A program made the position numbers and the translations under genes. This document shows, piece after piece, positions 9,166 through 14,894 of a DNA stretch of 21,385 nt (position 1 is its first letter; every line of letters starts with the position of its first letter). The notes under the pieces are model-generated. The model searched no databases, had not been told where the DNA came from, and saw only the letters and a program-made list of their open reading frames with translations. This stretch comes from a virus, in IMG/VR virus record IMGVR_UViG_3300047369_000620, positions 1 through 21,385 of that record; one strand, 5' to 3'.

Positions 9166-9979
9166 GAATTTAATTAAGAATTTTGTAGTAAATGTCTTCG
9201 CTATTGTAGGGGTGTTGATAGCAAGTCCATCTCTTGGTGCTACAGATAACGAAGTGTTATTAGACCAAGAAGGTAATAACTTGATATTAACAATTTTACA
9301 AGCAGGTAGTGGAAACCAAGTTTCCGGCGATGCGAGTGCCGGATCTGACTTGATTGTAACAGGTGCCAGTTTAATAATTGACATCATACAAGACGGTGAT
9401 AGCAACAAACTATACGGTGATTTAATACTTGATGGAAACGGTTCAAGTGTATTAGATTTTTACCAATTAGGTGATAGCAACGTCTGGGATCTACAAATCG
9501 GCGCACAAGGAAATAGTGCTGACTATACAGACATGTTAGTAGACATACAAGGTGACAGCAACATATTTAATGTTGATATAGCCGGAAATGCTACAGCAGA
9601 AAGTTTAAACTTTGATTTAGTTATACTTGGAGATAGTAACGACTTCTCAACAAGTTTTACTAACAGCAAAGTTTGGGCGGCACAAGGACAAGGCGAATCT
9701 TGTGGCACAAACTGTACAGGGTCAAGTGCTATGGCAGGTATCGTAATCGATACAAGTTCCGTTGTGTGGAACATGGATATTGATGGCGGTAATAACGCCT
9801 TTGCTACTAAGCAAAGCGGTAATTCGGGTCATAGTTTAACAGTAGTGTTAGACGGTAGTAATGGGGACTTTCAATTTGTCCAGGATATGGCCGCAACGTG
9901 TAATCCAACCTGTGAAGGGATAATAGATGTAAACCTAGATAGCGAAAATGCGTCAGTTAGTATTAAGCAGACAGACTAA
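9155..9979 (+). CDS. Curlin-repeat secreted protein (CsgA/CsgB-like)
   Basis: 274 residues with a signal peptide (cleavage likely near SPSLGA, residue 29). The mature protein is low in charge variety and rich in Gly, Ser, Asn, Asp and Gln. It has irregular repeats built on LxxxQxGxxN and GDSNxxxxxI, for example LTILQAGSGNQ, IDIIQDGDSNK and LDFYQLGDSNV, the hallmark spacing of curlin repeats that form amyloid beta-strands. The end, ASVSIKQTD, resembles the CsgB end. No N22-type targeting peptide of CsgA is seen: repeats start directly after the signal peptide. Two CX3C pairs (GESCGTNC, ATCNPTC) are unlike cysteine-free E. coli CsgA. Directly following csgF and csgG, it is the likely export substrate. 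Which of the two curlins acts as nucleator cannot be told. Confidence 0.82.
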   Translation: MKTKNLIKNFVVNVFAIVGVLIASPSLGATDNEVLLDQEGNNLILTILQAGSGNQVSGDASAGSDLIVTGASLIIDIIQDGDSNKLYGDLILDGNGSSVLDFYQLGDSNVWDLQIGAQGNSADYTDMLVDIQGDSNIFNVDIAGNATAESLNFDLVILGDSNDFSTSFTNSKVWAAQGQGESCGTNCTGSSAMAGIVIDTSSVVWNMDIDGGNNAFATKQSGNSGHSLTVVLDGSNGDFQFVQDMAATCNPTCEGIIDVNLDSENASVSIKQTD

Positions 9980-11117
9980 CTGGTTAGCAGTATGTTTACT
10001 GTTATTAACATTCGAGAGTGCCGCTAATGAACCAATTGGCGGCATAATCGAACAAAGCGGAAAGGCAGGCAGTATAGTTCGCCTTTCAGGAGAAGAATTA
10101 AAAGCAAATTTGGAAGCCGATATAGTTAGTTACGATGAAGTAGAAACAGAAAACGGTAGACTTAAAATAGAATTTGTTGATAGTACACAGGTAAGTTTGA
10201 CAGAACACACATATATGGAGATAGACGAATACGTTTATGATCCAGACCCGAGCAAAAGTAAGATGGCTCTTAATTTTGTTCAAGGTACAGCAAGATTTGC
10301 CACAGGCGGATTAGGCTTAGTACCTAAAGAAAATATACAGATACAAACTCCTACTGCCAGTATTGGTATCAGGGGAACAGATTTTACTACTACAGTTGAC
10401 GAACTGGGTAGAAGTTTAGTTATATTGTTACCAGATGAAAACTGTGACGATAGGGTTAAACTTGAAGAAGGTTGTAGACCTTCAGGAAGTATTACAGTTA
10501 CAAACGACGGCGGAACCGTTGTACTAGATGAGGCATATCAGGCAGTTATGGTAAGCACATTTGAAACTAGTCCAACACAACCTGTCGTACTTGTTGATCT
10601 AGACTTAAACATGATTGATAACATGTTTATTGTTAGTAAGCCAGAAGAAATAGTAAAGGCAGAGGAAGAACAACAAGAGCAATTAAAAGGAGACGGTGGA
10701 CTGCTAGACTTTGACGGATTGGACGAAAATGCTATCGAGCAAGACGCATTAGCAGATACCACAGAAGATTTAGAATTTACAACATTAGATATAAATTTTT
10801 TAGATGTTGATTTTTTGAAAGACTTATTAGAAGTTATAGAAACTGAAGTCGATATATTAGCAGAAGATGGCGGTGACGGAGGCGGTAATAACAAACTAAT
10901 AGGCGCGGTGTTTGGTGCTAATCCAGATAACCAATTTAATATTATACCAGACTTAGACGGAAAAGTATTTTTCCTAAGACAGGCGAGTAATACAATTAGT
11001 ATTAAATTAACAAGAGGTTCACAAGCACAATTAGATATCAGAGATAGCGATATGGGAGATAATATTATATGTTTAAGCAGTTGTGAAAACATTATAATTA
11101 CTATTACACAAGAATGA
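9948..11117 (+). CDS. FecR-domain periplasmic or secreted protein
   Basis: 389 residues, with a start 32 bases inside the preceding gene and no strong ribosome site. A signal peptide (about residues 1-26, LAVCLLLLTFESAAN) is followed by a FecR domain: GKAGSIVRLSGE, then FVDSTQVSLTEHTYMEIDEY, LNFVQGTARFATGG and TPTASIGIRGTDF (to about residue 150). A strongly acidic, low-complexity region (about residues 230-315) follows, then a C-terminal beta-rich stretch ending IICLSSCENIIITITQE. That ending resembles the last residues of both flanking curlin-repeat proteins. In bacteria FecR domains are periplasmic sensors or surface modules, and FecR genes are often near CHASE2 adenylate cyclases, one of which is encoded at 14891. 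Its place between two curlin genes suggests co-export through CsgG or a role in fibre anchoring, which is inference. Confidence 0.85.
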   Translation: MRQLVLSRQTNWLAVCLLLLTFESAANEPIGGIIEQSGKAGSIVRLSGEELKANLEADIVSYDEVETENGRLKIEFVDSTQVSLTEHTYMEIDEYVYDPDPSKSKMALNFVQGTARFATGGLGLVPKENIQIQTPTASIGIRGTDFTTTVDELGRSLVILLPDENCDDRVKLEEGCRPSGSITVTNDGGTVVLDEAYQAVMVSTFETSPTQPVVLVDLDLNMIDNMFIVSKPEEIVKAEEEQQEQLKGDGGLLDFDGLDENAIEQDALADTTEDLEFTTLDINFLDVDFLKDLLEVIETEVDILAEDGGDGGGNNKLIGAVFGANPDNQFNIIPDLDGKVFFLRQASNTISIKLTRGSQAQLDIRDSDMGDNIICLSSCENIIITITQE

Positions 11118-12046
11118 ATTTAGACGAAAAATTAAAAAATATGAAACCAAAAGATACGCCCTTATTAGTATTAGGTTACATAATGCTAGGCATGATGTTG
11201 TTATTAAGTACAACAGCAAAAGCCGACGACCAAGAAATAATATTAGAACAAGCAGGTGATGATGTTATTATTCAAACAATTCAAGAAGGATATGATAATT
11301 TAATTAATGTAGACTTAGGAATTGTTAGTTCAGACTCCTCAAATAATATTTTTAGAGTATTACAAGACGGGTTCGATAATGAAGTAAACTTTAGTCTTGA
11401 CGGACAATCTAACGAGATAGCCATATTACAAGAAGGTAATAATCAATATATTGGTTATTCAAGTATATGGGGAGAAGGACACGACCAAGGTGGAGATATT
11501 GACGGTGATAGCAACACATTAAAATTATGGCAAAAATGTAGTTGGTCAAGTTGTAACGAAAATAAAATAGAATTTCACGTAGAAGGTGATAACAATGATG
11601 TCGAAGTTGCTCAAGGATGGTTCTTAGATAAAAACTCCAATAACGGTAATACTAACTGGAGTTATGACTACACTGAACCAGGTGGTAATTTAGTAAGAGT
11701 AGACATACACGGCGACAATAATGATTTTAAAGCAGGTCAAAAACAAGATAGTGCCAGTGTAAATCACAATATGTATGTAAACATATTTGGTGACGGTAAC
11801 GAAGTTTATGCTGGACAAATACAGAATGGAAGCAAAACATTAAACTTAAATATCTACAATGATAATAATGAAGTTTATATAAAACAAAGAAAAAATGGTG
11901 CTCATTCGGCAACTATAAATTTGTATGGAACTTATGGCACAGATTTATATTTAAACCAAGGACATAATTCAGTAGCACAAACATATTCAATAACACAAAC
12001 CTGTGTAACAGTAGGTGGATGTAGTATCTCAGTTACACAAGATTAA
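11114..12046 (+). CDS. Second curlin-repeat secreted protein (CsgA/CsgB-like)
   Basis: 310 residues overlapping the FecR gene by ATGA. A longer signal peptide with a charged N-region (KLKNMKPKD) and a hydrophobic core (about residues 18-33) ends near TAKA. Curlin-type repeats follow at once: IILEQAGDD, IQTIQEGYDN, FRVLQDGFDN, IAILQEGNNQ, and later units of the form GDNNDFKAGQKQ, GDGNEVYAGQIQ and DNNEVYIKQRKNG. The Gln and Asn spacing is that of amyloid strand-loop-strand repeats. Cysteine pairs occur in KCSWSSC and TCVTVGGC. The protein ends SISVTQD, comparable to the last residues of the two upstream proteins. It is the last gene of the operon; no terminator is seen before the sigma70-type promoter that starts four bases after the stop. 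Likely substrate of the CsgG/CsgF pore. Confidence 0.82.
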   Translation: MNLDEKLKNMKPKDTPLLVLGYIMLGMMLLLSTTAKADDQEIILEQAGDDVIIQTIQEGYDNLINVDLGIVSSDSSNNIFRVLQDGFDNEVNFSLDGQSNEIAILQEGNNQYIGYSSIWGEGHDQGGDIDGDSNTLKLWQKCSWSSCNENKIEFHVEGDNNDVEVAQGWFLDKNSNNGNTNWSYDYTEPGGNLVRVDIHGDNNDFKAGQKQDSASVNHNMYVNIFGDGNEVYAGQIQNGSKTLNLNIYNDNNEVYIKQRKNGAHSATINLYGTYGTDLYLNQGHNSVAQTYSITQTCVTVGGCSISVTQD

Positions 12047-12049
12047 CGG

Positions 12050-12078
12050 TTGACAACCATATCTATTTGCTATATAAT
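12050..12078 (+). promoter_or_regulatory. Consensus sigma70-type promoter (TTGACA-N17-TATAAT)
   Basis: Perfect -35 (TTGACA, 12050-12055) and -10 (TATAAT, 12073-12078) hexamers with the ideal 17-base spacer. Predicted +1 is near 12085-12087, on or next to the ATG at 12087. In T4-like phages such promoters are read by unmodified host polymerase early in infection, so the small membrane genes that follow are probably early genes embedded between late units. Confidence 0.85.
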
Positions 12079-12086
12079 TTAAAGTA

Positions 12087-12263
12087 ATGAAACATATGAT
12101 TAAGTGGCTGAAGATCACAGCCGGCATAAATCTATACTTGTCATTCATAATGACACTTGTCTTTTTGACTTTAATATTCGCTATTGTCTCAGACTACAAT
12201 TTAACAAATGCTGACGAATATGTACGATTCCTTATAAAGGAAGAGTTAGAGGATAGTGATTAG
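12087..12263 (+). CDS. Small early membrane protein, 58 residues
   Basis: The frame runs from ATG at 12087 to TAG at 12261-12263. One transmembrane segment (about residues 13-34, INLYLSFIMTLVFLTLIFAI) is followed by an acidic tail (YVRFLIKEELEDSD). Its start lies 8 bases after a perfect -10 hexamer, so the mRNA would be nearly or fully leaderless; no Shine-Dalgarno motif is present. Its end overlaps the GTG start of the next gene by 8 bases. No family is recognised. Small membrane proteins expressed early by phages often modify the host envelope or exclude superinfection, but nothing here proves such a role. Confidence 0.7.
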   Translation: MKHMIKWLKITAGINLYLSFIMTLVFLTLIFAIVSDYNLTNADEYVRFLIKEELEDSD

Positions 12264-12564
12264 TAAATTCACTGACTCCTTGAGAGTATATTCGGTTGCT
12301 ATAATATTAGCACATATACTTGCGTTTGCTGTATACTTCCCAATAACATCTATGCTAATTATTGCGTTATTAATTCCTTGGTTTTATATGCTGTTAATTT
12401 ATAGCATGGTGTATAACATGGCTAAACGTGATGGTATAGATTGGCCTAAAGAACCTTATCATGCCCTTGTATGGGATGCCGATAACTATTTAACTCCTCT
12501 CTATATTATAGCCGATTACGACGATCCTTTTATTGATTATACGGATTATGACCCACGTTACTAA
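12256..12564 (+). CDS. Small membrane protein, paralogue of the next gene
   Basis: 102 residues from a GTG start with GAGG a few bases upstream. Two adjacent hydrophobic segments (about residues 10-31 and 33-52) are followed by a polar C-terminal half rich in Asp, Tyr and Pro. The region FTDSLRVYSVAIILAH, then AFAVYFP, lines up with HTKSLKIYAYSIFGAH, then AFTYFFP, in the following gene, so the two are probably an old tandem duplicate. Same early unit as the gene at 12087. Function unknown. Confidence 0.72.
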   Translation: MISKFTDSLRVYSVAIILAHILAFAVYFPITSMLIIALLIPWFYMLLIYSMVYNMAKRDGIDWPKEPYHALVWDADNYLTPLYIIADYDDPFIDYTDYDPRY

Positions 12565-12859
12565 ACACACAAAAAGTTTAAAAATATACGCCTACAGTAT
12601 ATTCGGTGCTCATTTTGTTGCTTTTACCTATTTTTTCCCAACAGCAGTTTTTACCTTTATAGCATCTGTATCGATGTTTTTGATATTATACAAATGGGTA
12701 GAATTGACCTATCAAATAGAACAAGCAAATAGAGACAATTTACTTATGTTAATTAGTTCTACAGAACACGAAAGCACAAGAAACATTTTATTACAAGAAC
12801 TATGGTATGCTGATCTTCATAGTCTAGGAGGAGAGCCTTTTACCGAATATAGAATATAG
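12548..12859 (+). CDS. Small membrane protein, paralogue of the preceding gene
   Basis: 103 residues from the ATG at 12548 (MTHVTKHTK). An upstream ATG at 12533 would add five residues and overlap the preceding gene further. Two hydrophobic segments (about residues 14-30 and 32-50) are followed by a helical polar tail (YQIEQANRDNLLMLISSTEH). It shares the SLKIY...AH..AF.YFFP pattern with the preceding protein. It is the last gene of the sigma70-driven trio. Its stop lies seven bases before the next late promoter, with no terminator between. Function unknown. Confidence 0.72.
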   Translation: MTHVTKHTKSLKIYAYSIFGAHFVAFTYFFPTAVFTFIASVSMFLILYKWVELTYQIEQANRDNLLMLISSTEHESTRNILLQELWYADLHSLGGEPFTEYRI

Positions 12860-12865
12860 CAAAGT

Positions 12866-12873
12866 GATAAATA
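12866..12873 (+). promoter_or_regulatory. Late promoter octamer GATAAATA before the lipoprotein gene
   Basis: GATAAATA in the short gap after the gene ending at 12859. Predicted start near 12879, about 50 nt before the lipoprotein ATG. Together with the terminator at 13377-13402 it defines a compact single-gene late unit. Confidence 0.65.
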
Positions 12874-12927
12874 TATTATGTTATAATAACAGATGGTTTT
12901 ATAACAATCTTATATATAGGAGAAGAT

Positions 12928-13248
12928 ATGAATATATTAAAATCTTTCTTCGTAGTTTTATGTTCAGCCGGTTTTGTAGGTTGCGCCTCAGTTGGAGGTG
13001 TTTGGAACGCAGGAACAGAAGTTGTCACAGGTACTGTTGATGCAGTAGTTGGCGGAGCGGCTACAATAACAACAGCAGTTGCTGATGATGTTGTATCTGT
13101 TGGAACTTTAGCAATTGATACAGCACAGACTGTGGTAGTTGCTGGAGCAGACCTTGGTAAAGGTGTTGTAAAAACAGTTTCTGATGAAGTCGACAGACAA
13201 ACAGACGAATTACAAGACGAGGACAAAGACGAACCAAAAAAGGATTAA
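12928..13248 (+). CDS. Small lipoprotein with candidate -1 frameshift site at its end
   Basis: 106 residues with a strong ribosome site (AGGAGAAG) ahead of the ATG. The signal peptide ends in a lipobox at Cys19 (GFVGC). The mature protein is an Ala/Val/Gly/Thr-rich repetitive helix or beta stretch (about residues 25-85: VVTGTVDAVVGGAA and similar) followed by a very acidic/basic tail (DELQDEDKDEPKKD). No family is recognised. The last codons contain the slippery heptamer A AAA AAG (13236-13242), a 6-nt spacer and a hairpin (13249-13269). A -1 shift would replace the last residue by 40 others and give a 145-residue protein ending in CKKNPKECE. The gene has its own late promoter and terminator. 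It could be an envelope or lysis-associated lipoprotein; this is not shown. Confidence 0.8.
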   Translation: MNILKSFFVVLCSAGFVGCASVGGVWNAGTEVVTGTVDAVVGGAATITTAVADDVVSVGTLAIDTAQTVVVAGADLGKGVVKTVSDEVDRQTDELQDEDKDEPKKD

Positions 13249-13269
13249 CCTTCTTCAGTAGGAGTAAGG
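13236..13269 (+). promoter_or_regulatory. Candidate programmed -1 ribosomal frameshift signal
   Basis: The zero-frame codons are CCA AAA AAG GAT TAA, giving the dnaX-type slippery heptamer A AAA AAG at 13236-13242. Six bases later a hairpin can form: CCTT/AAGG (13249-13252 with 13266-13269) and CTTC/GGAG (13253-13256 with 13261-13264), with T13265 bulged and a 4-base loop. A GAGGA Shine-Dalgarno-like motif (13219-13223) lies 12 bases upstream. All three elements of bacterial -1 frameshifting are therefore present in the right order. Confidence 0.5.
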
Positions 13270-13292
13270 AGGAATTAACTACAAAGGAGTTA

Positions 13293-13364
13293 GTGGCTCT
13301 ACTCAATGCTAATATGGATAAAATACTAGCATACTGTAAAAAGAATCCTAAGGAATGCGAATAG
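13293..13364 (+). CDS. Short ORF or -1 frame extension of the lipoprotein
   Basis: In the -1 frame relative to the lipoprotein, codons are open from before 13242 to the TAG at 13362-13364. They encode SKEELTTKELVALLNANMDK, then ILAYCKKNPKECE, which looks like real helical protein. As an independent gene it would need the GTG at 13293 (23 residues), only 3 bases after AAAGGAG, which is too close; the stronger AAGGAGG at 13266-13272 has no standard start at the right distance. I therefore favour it being the tail of a frameshifted lipoprotein. The YCxxNPxEC motif recurs in the protein at 13436. Confidence 0.4.
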   Translation: MALLNANMDKILAYCKKNPKECE

Positions 13365-13376
13365 AATACCAGAAAT

Positions 13377-13402
13377 ACCCTCAAAGAGATTTGGGGGTTT
13401 TT
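13377..13402 (+). terminator. Rho-independent terminator after the lipoprotein unit
   Basis: The stem CCCTCAAA (13378-13385) pairs with TTTGGGGG (13390-13397) around a GAGA tetraloop, with one T-G pair, and is followed by TTTTT. It ends the unit started at the late promoter at 12866. Confidence 0.88.
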
Positions 13403-13422
13403 CTTCTATAATTTTAATTTTT

Positions 13423-13430
13423 CATAAGTA
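13423..13430 (+). promoter_or_regulatory. Degenerate late promoter octamer CATAAGTA
   Basis: It matches NATAAATA except for one A to G change, lies just after a terminator, and ends five bases before the ATG at 13436. That spacing is identical to the octamers at 13920 and 20302 (minus strand), which is the main reason to believe it. Confidence 0.45.
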
Positions 13431-13435
13431 CAATT

Positions 13436-13918
13436 ATGAAGCAAATACTTTTATTACTACTAATGTTACCCTCAGCCATTATAGCACAAGAAAGTACATT
13501 AACAAAGTTTAATTTAGAATATAAGATGCCGATAGATTACAGATATTGCGATTCTAATCCTGTGGAATGTAGACCATTGCCAAGCAGGATACCAAAGTTT
13601 GATATCCAAGAAAGACCCGATAATAAAGAATGGGCAATGTTTTGGACATTACAAATACTAGATATCTATACAACATCTAAAGCATTAAAGTACGACTGTA
13701 TAAAAGAAATAAATCCATTGTTTACTGAAACTCCGAGTGACACAAGATTAGTATTAACTAAAACTATGTTACTTGCTCCTGGATTATTATCAAACGATTA
13801 TTACAAAGAGATTAGTACCAGAGAACTAGAAAATACTAATATTATGTACATGTTTGTAGTTTCTAATAATTATAGATTACTACACGATGCCAAACAAACC
13901 TGTAACAAAATAAGATAA
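13436..13918 (+). CDS. Predicted exported protein of unknown function (DUF5658-like motif)
   Basis: 160 residues with a signal peptide (residues 1-17, MKQILLLLLMLPSAIIA). The mature part has a YCDSNPVECRPLP segment (CX6C) and a region WTLQILDIYTTSKAL, then KEINPLF and TKTMLL. This resembles the D-x-x-TT...E-x-NPL pattern of small membrane proteins of the DUF5658 type, though the match is only a motif. Two more cysteines (YDCIKE, QTCNK) lie toward the C-terminus, giving four in all, consistent with disulfides in an oxidising compartment. There is no Shine-Dalgarno motif; a late-promoter-like octamer places the predicted +1 on the ATG. It stands alone between a terminator and the FNR operon. 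Function unknown. Confidence 0.72.
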   Translation: MKQILLLLLMLPSAIIAQESTLTKFNLEYKMPIDYRYCDSNPVECRPLPSRIPKFDIQERPDNKEWAMFWTLQILDIYTTSKALKYDCIKEINPLFTETPSDTRLVLTKTMLLAPGLLSNDYYKEISTRELENTNIMYMFVVSNNYRLLHDAKQTCNKIR

Positions 13919-13919
13919 A

Positions 13920-13927
13920 AATAAATA
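13920..13927 (+). promoter_or_regulatory. Late promoter octamer AATAAATA at the FNR start
   Basis: AATAAATA followed by CTTCT and then the GTG start at 13933. In T4 the octamer spans -13 to -6, so +1 would be the G of the start codon. It would drive the overlapping genes 13933-16795 as a leaderless transcript. Confidence 0.6.
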
Positions 13928-13932
13928 CTTCT

Positions 13933-14652
13933 GTGTTAAAAGAAAAAGTTATAGAAATCAAACACTATTCAGATAGACTATTCAGTTTTAAAACTACAAG
14001 AGACAAAAGTTTTAGATTTAAGAATGGCGAATTCTGTATGATTGGGTTAGACTTAGAACCTAAAAAGATAATGAGAGCATACAGTATTGTAAGTACAAAT
14101 TACAATGACTATTTAGAATTTTTAAGTATTAAAGTACCCGACGGACCACTGACAAGCAAATTACAGAATTTACAAATAGGAGACGAAGTATTAATTAATC
14201 CAAAAGTTACAGGCAGTTTAGTATGTGATTATCTGTATCCTAAGGATAATTTAATATTGTTAGCAACAGGAACAGGCGTTGCTCCTTTTATGAGCATTGT
14301 AAATGACCCAGCAACGTATGATAGATTTGGGTTTGTATACTTGTTTCATACCGTAAGAAACATCAACGAATTAACTTACATAGAATCGCTAAATACTATT
14401 GAAGAAGAATTACCATTTACATATATCCCAACTGTAACAAGAGAAGATTATGTAAGGCCTGGCCGTTTTTGGCAGTATGTTGAAGACTACTTACCAGGTG
14501 GGTTCCTCAAAGAAAGAGACGGCATAATGGTATGCGGTTCTCCTGAAATGAATAAAGAATGTCGTACTATGTTTAAAACACTAAATTGGCAAGAAGGCAA
14601 TACAGGTGAAATGGGCGACTTCATGTTAGAAAGAGCATTCGTAGATAAATGA
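13933..14652 (+). CDS. fpr: Ferredoxin/flavodoxin-NADP(+) reductase
   Basis: 239 residues, GTG start. It transfers electrons between NADPH and ferredoxin or flavodoxin using FAD. Family motifs are clear: the FAD-binding RAYSIVS (residues 48-54), the NADP-binding ATGTGVAPFMSI (residues 111-122), the CGSPEMN motif (about 200-206) and the bacterial-type C-terminus ERAFVDK, like the AFVEK end of Azotobacter and Rhodobacter enzymes. Length is slightly under the usual 255-275. It lacks a Shine-Dalgarno motif and starts five bases after a late promoter octamer. It overlaps the next gene by ATGA. No ferredoxin or flavodoxin gene lies in the window, so it probably uses a host partner or one encoded elsewhere. 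A phage copy could redirect host redox power to nucleotide reduction or other synthesis, which is inference. Confidence 0.92.
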   Translation: MLKEKVIEIKHYSDRLFSFKTTRDKSFRFKNGEFCMIGLDLEPKKIMRAYSIVSTNYNDYLEFLSIKVPDGPLTSKLQNLQIGDEVLINPKVTGSLVCDYLYPKDNLILLATGTGVAPFMSIVNDPATYDRFGFVYLFHTVRNINELTYIESLNTIEEELPFTYIPTVTREDYVRPGRFWQYVEDYLPGGFLKERDGIMVCGSPEMNKECRTMFKTLNWQEGNTGEMGDFMLERAFVDK

Positions 14653-14894
14653 GTTCACAGAAAATTATCGATGCCTTGCAAAAGGGCGTGATTACTATTG
14701 TATTTAAAAAAATTGGCACAGGTGAAATTCGCACAATGCCGTGTACACTAAACAATGACATATCAAAGCAAACATTACAAATAAAAAAATATTCTAGTCC
14801 AGATGCTGTAATATGCTGGGGACTAGATGTAGGAGCATGGCGTGATGTTAGAGTAGATACTATCATAGAATGGTACGAAGGATATCCCAAGTGA
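14649..14894 (+). CDS. DUF2693-like small phage protein
   Basis: 81 residues between the reductase and the cyclase, overlapping each by four bases (ATGA and GTGA). The pattern VITIVFKKIGTGEIRTMPCT, later CWGLDVGAWRDVRVDTIIEW, resembles phage proteins of the DUF2693 group (VxFxKxDGxxRxMxCTL and WDxxxxxWRxFRxDxI), a small predicted beta-barrel whose function is not known. Similar proteins are common in T4-like marine phages. The operon position reveals no role. A family search would settle the assignment. Confidence 0.7.
   Translation: MSSQKIIDALQKGVITIVFKKIGTGEIRTMPCTLNNDISKQTLQIKKYSSPDAVICWGLDVGAWRDVRVDTIIEWYEGYPK

Noticed and set aside
10197-10225. TTGACA within the FecR gene as a promoter
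   Set aside because: No -10-like hexamer occurs 16-18 bases downstream.
12866-12886. ATG at 12878 four bases after the late octamer as another leaderless gene
   Set aside because: The frame stops after two codons (ATG TTA TAA); the lipoprotein ATG at 12928 has a strong ribosome site.
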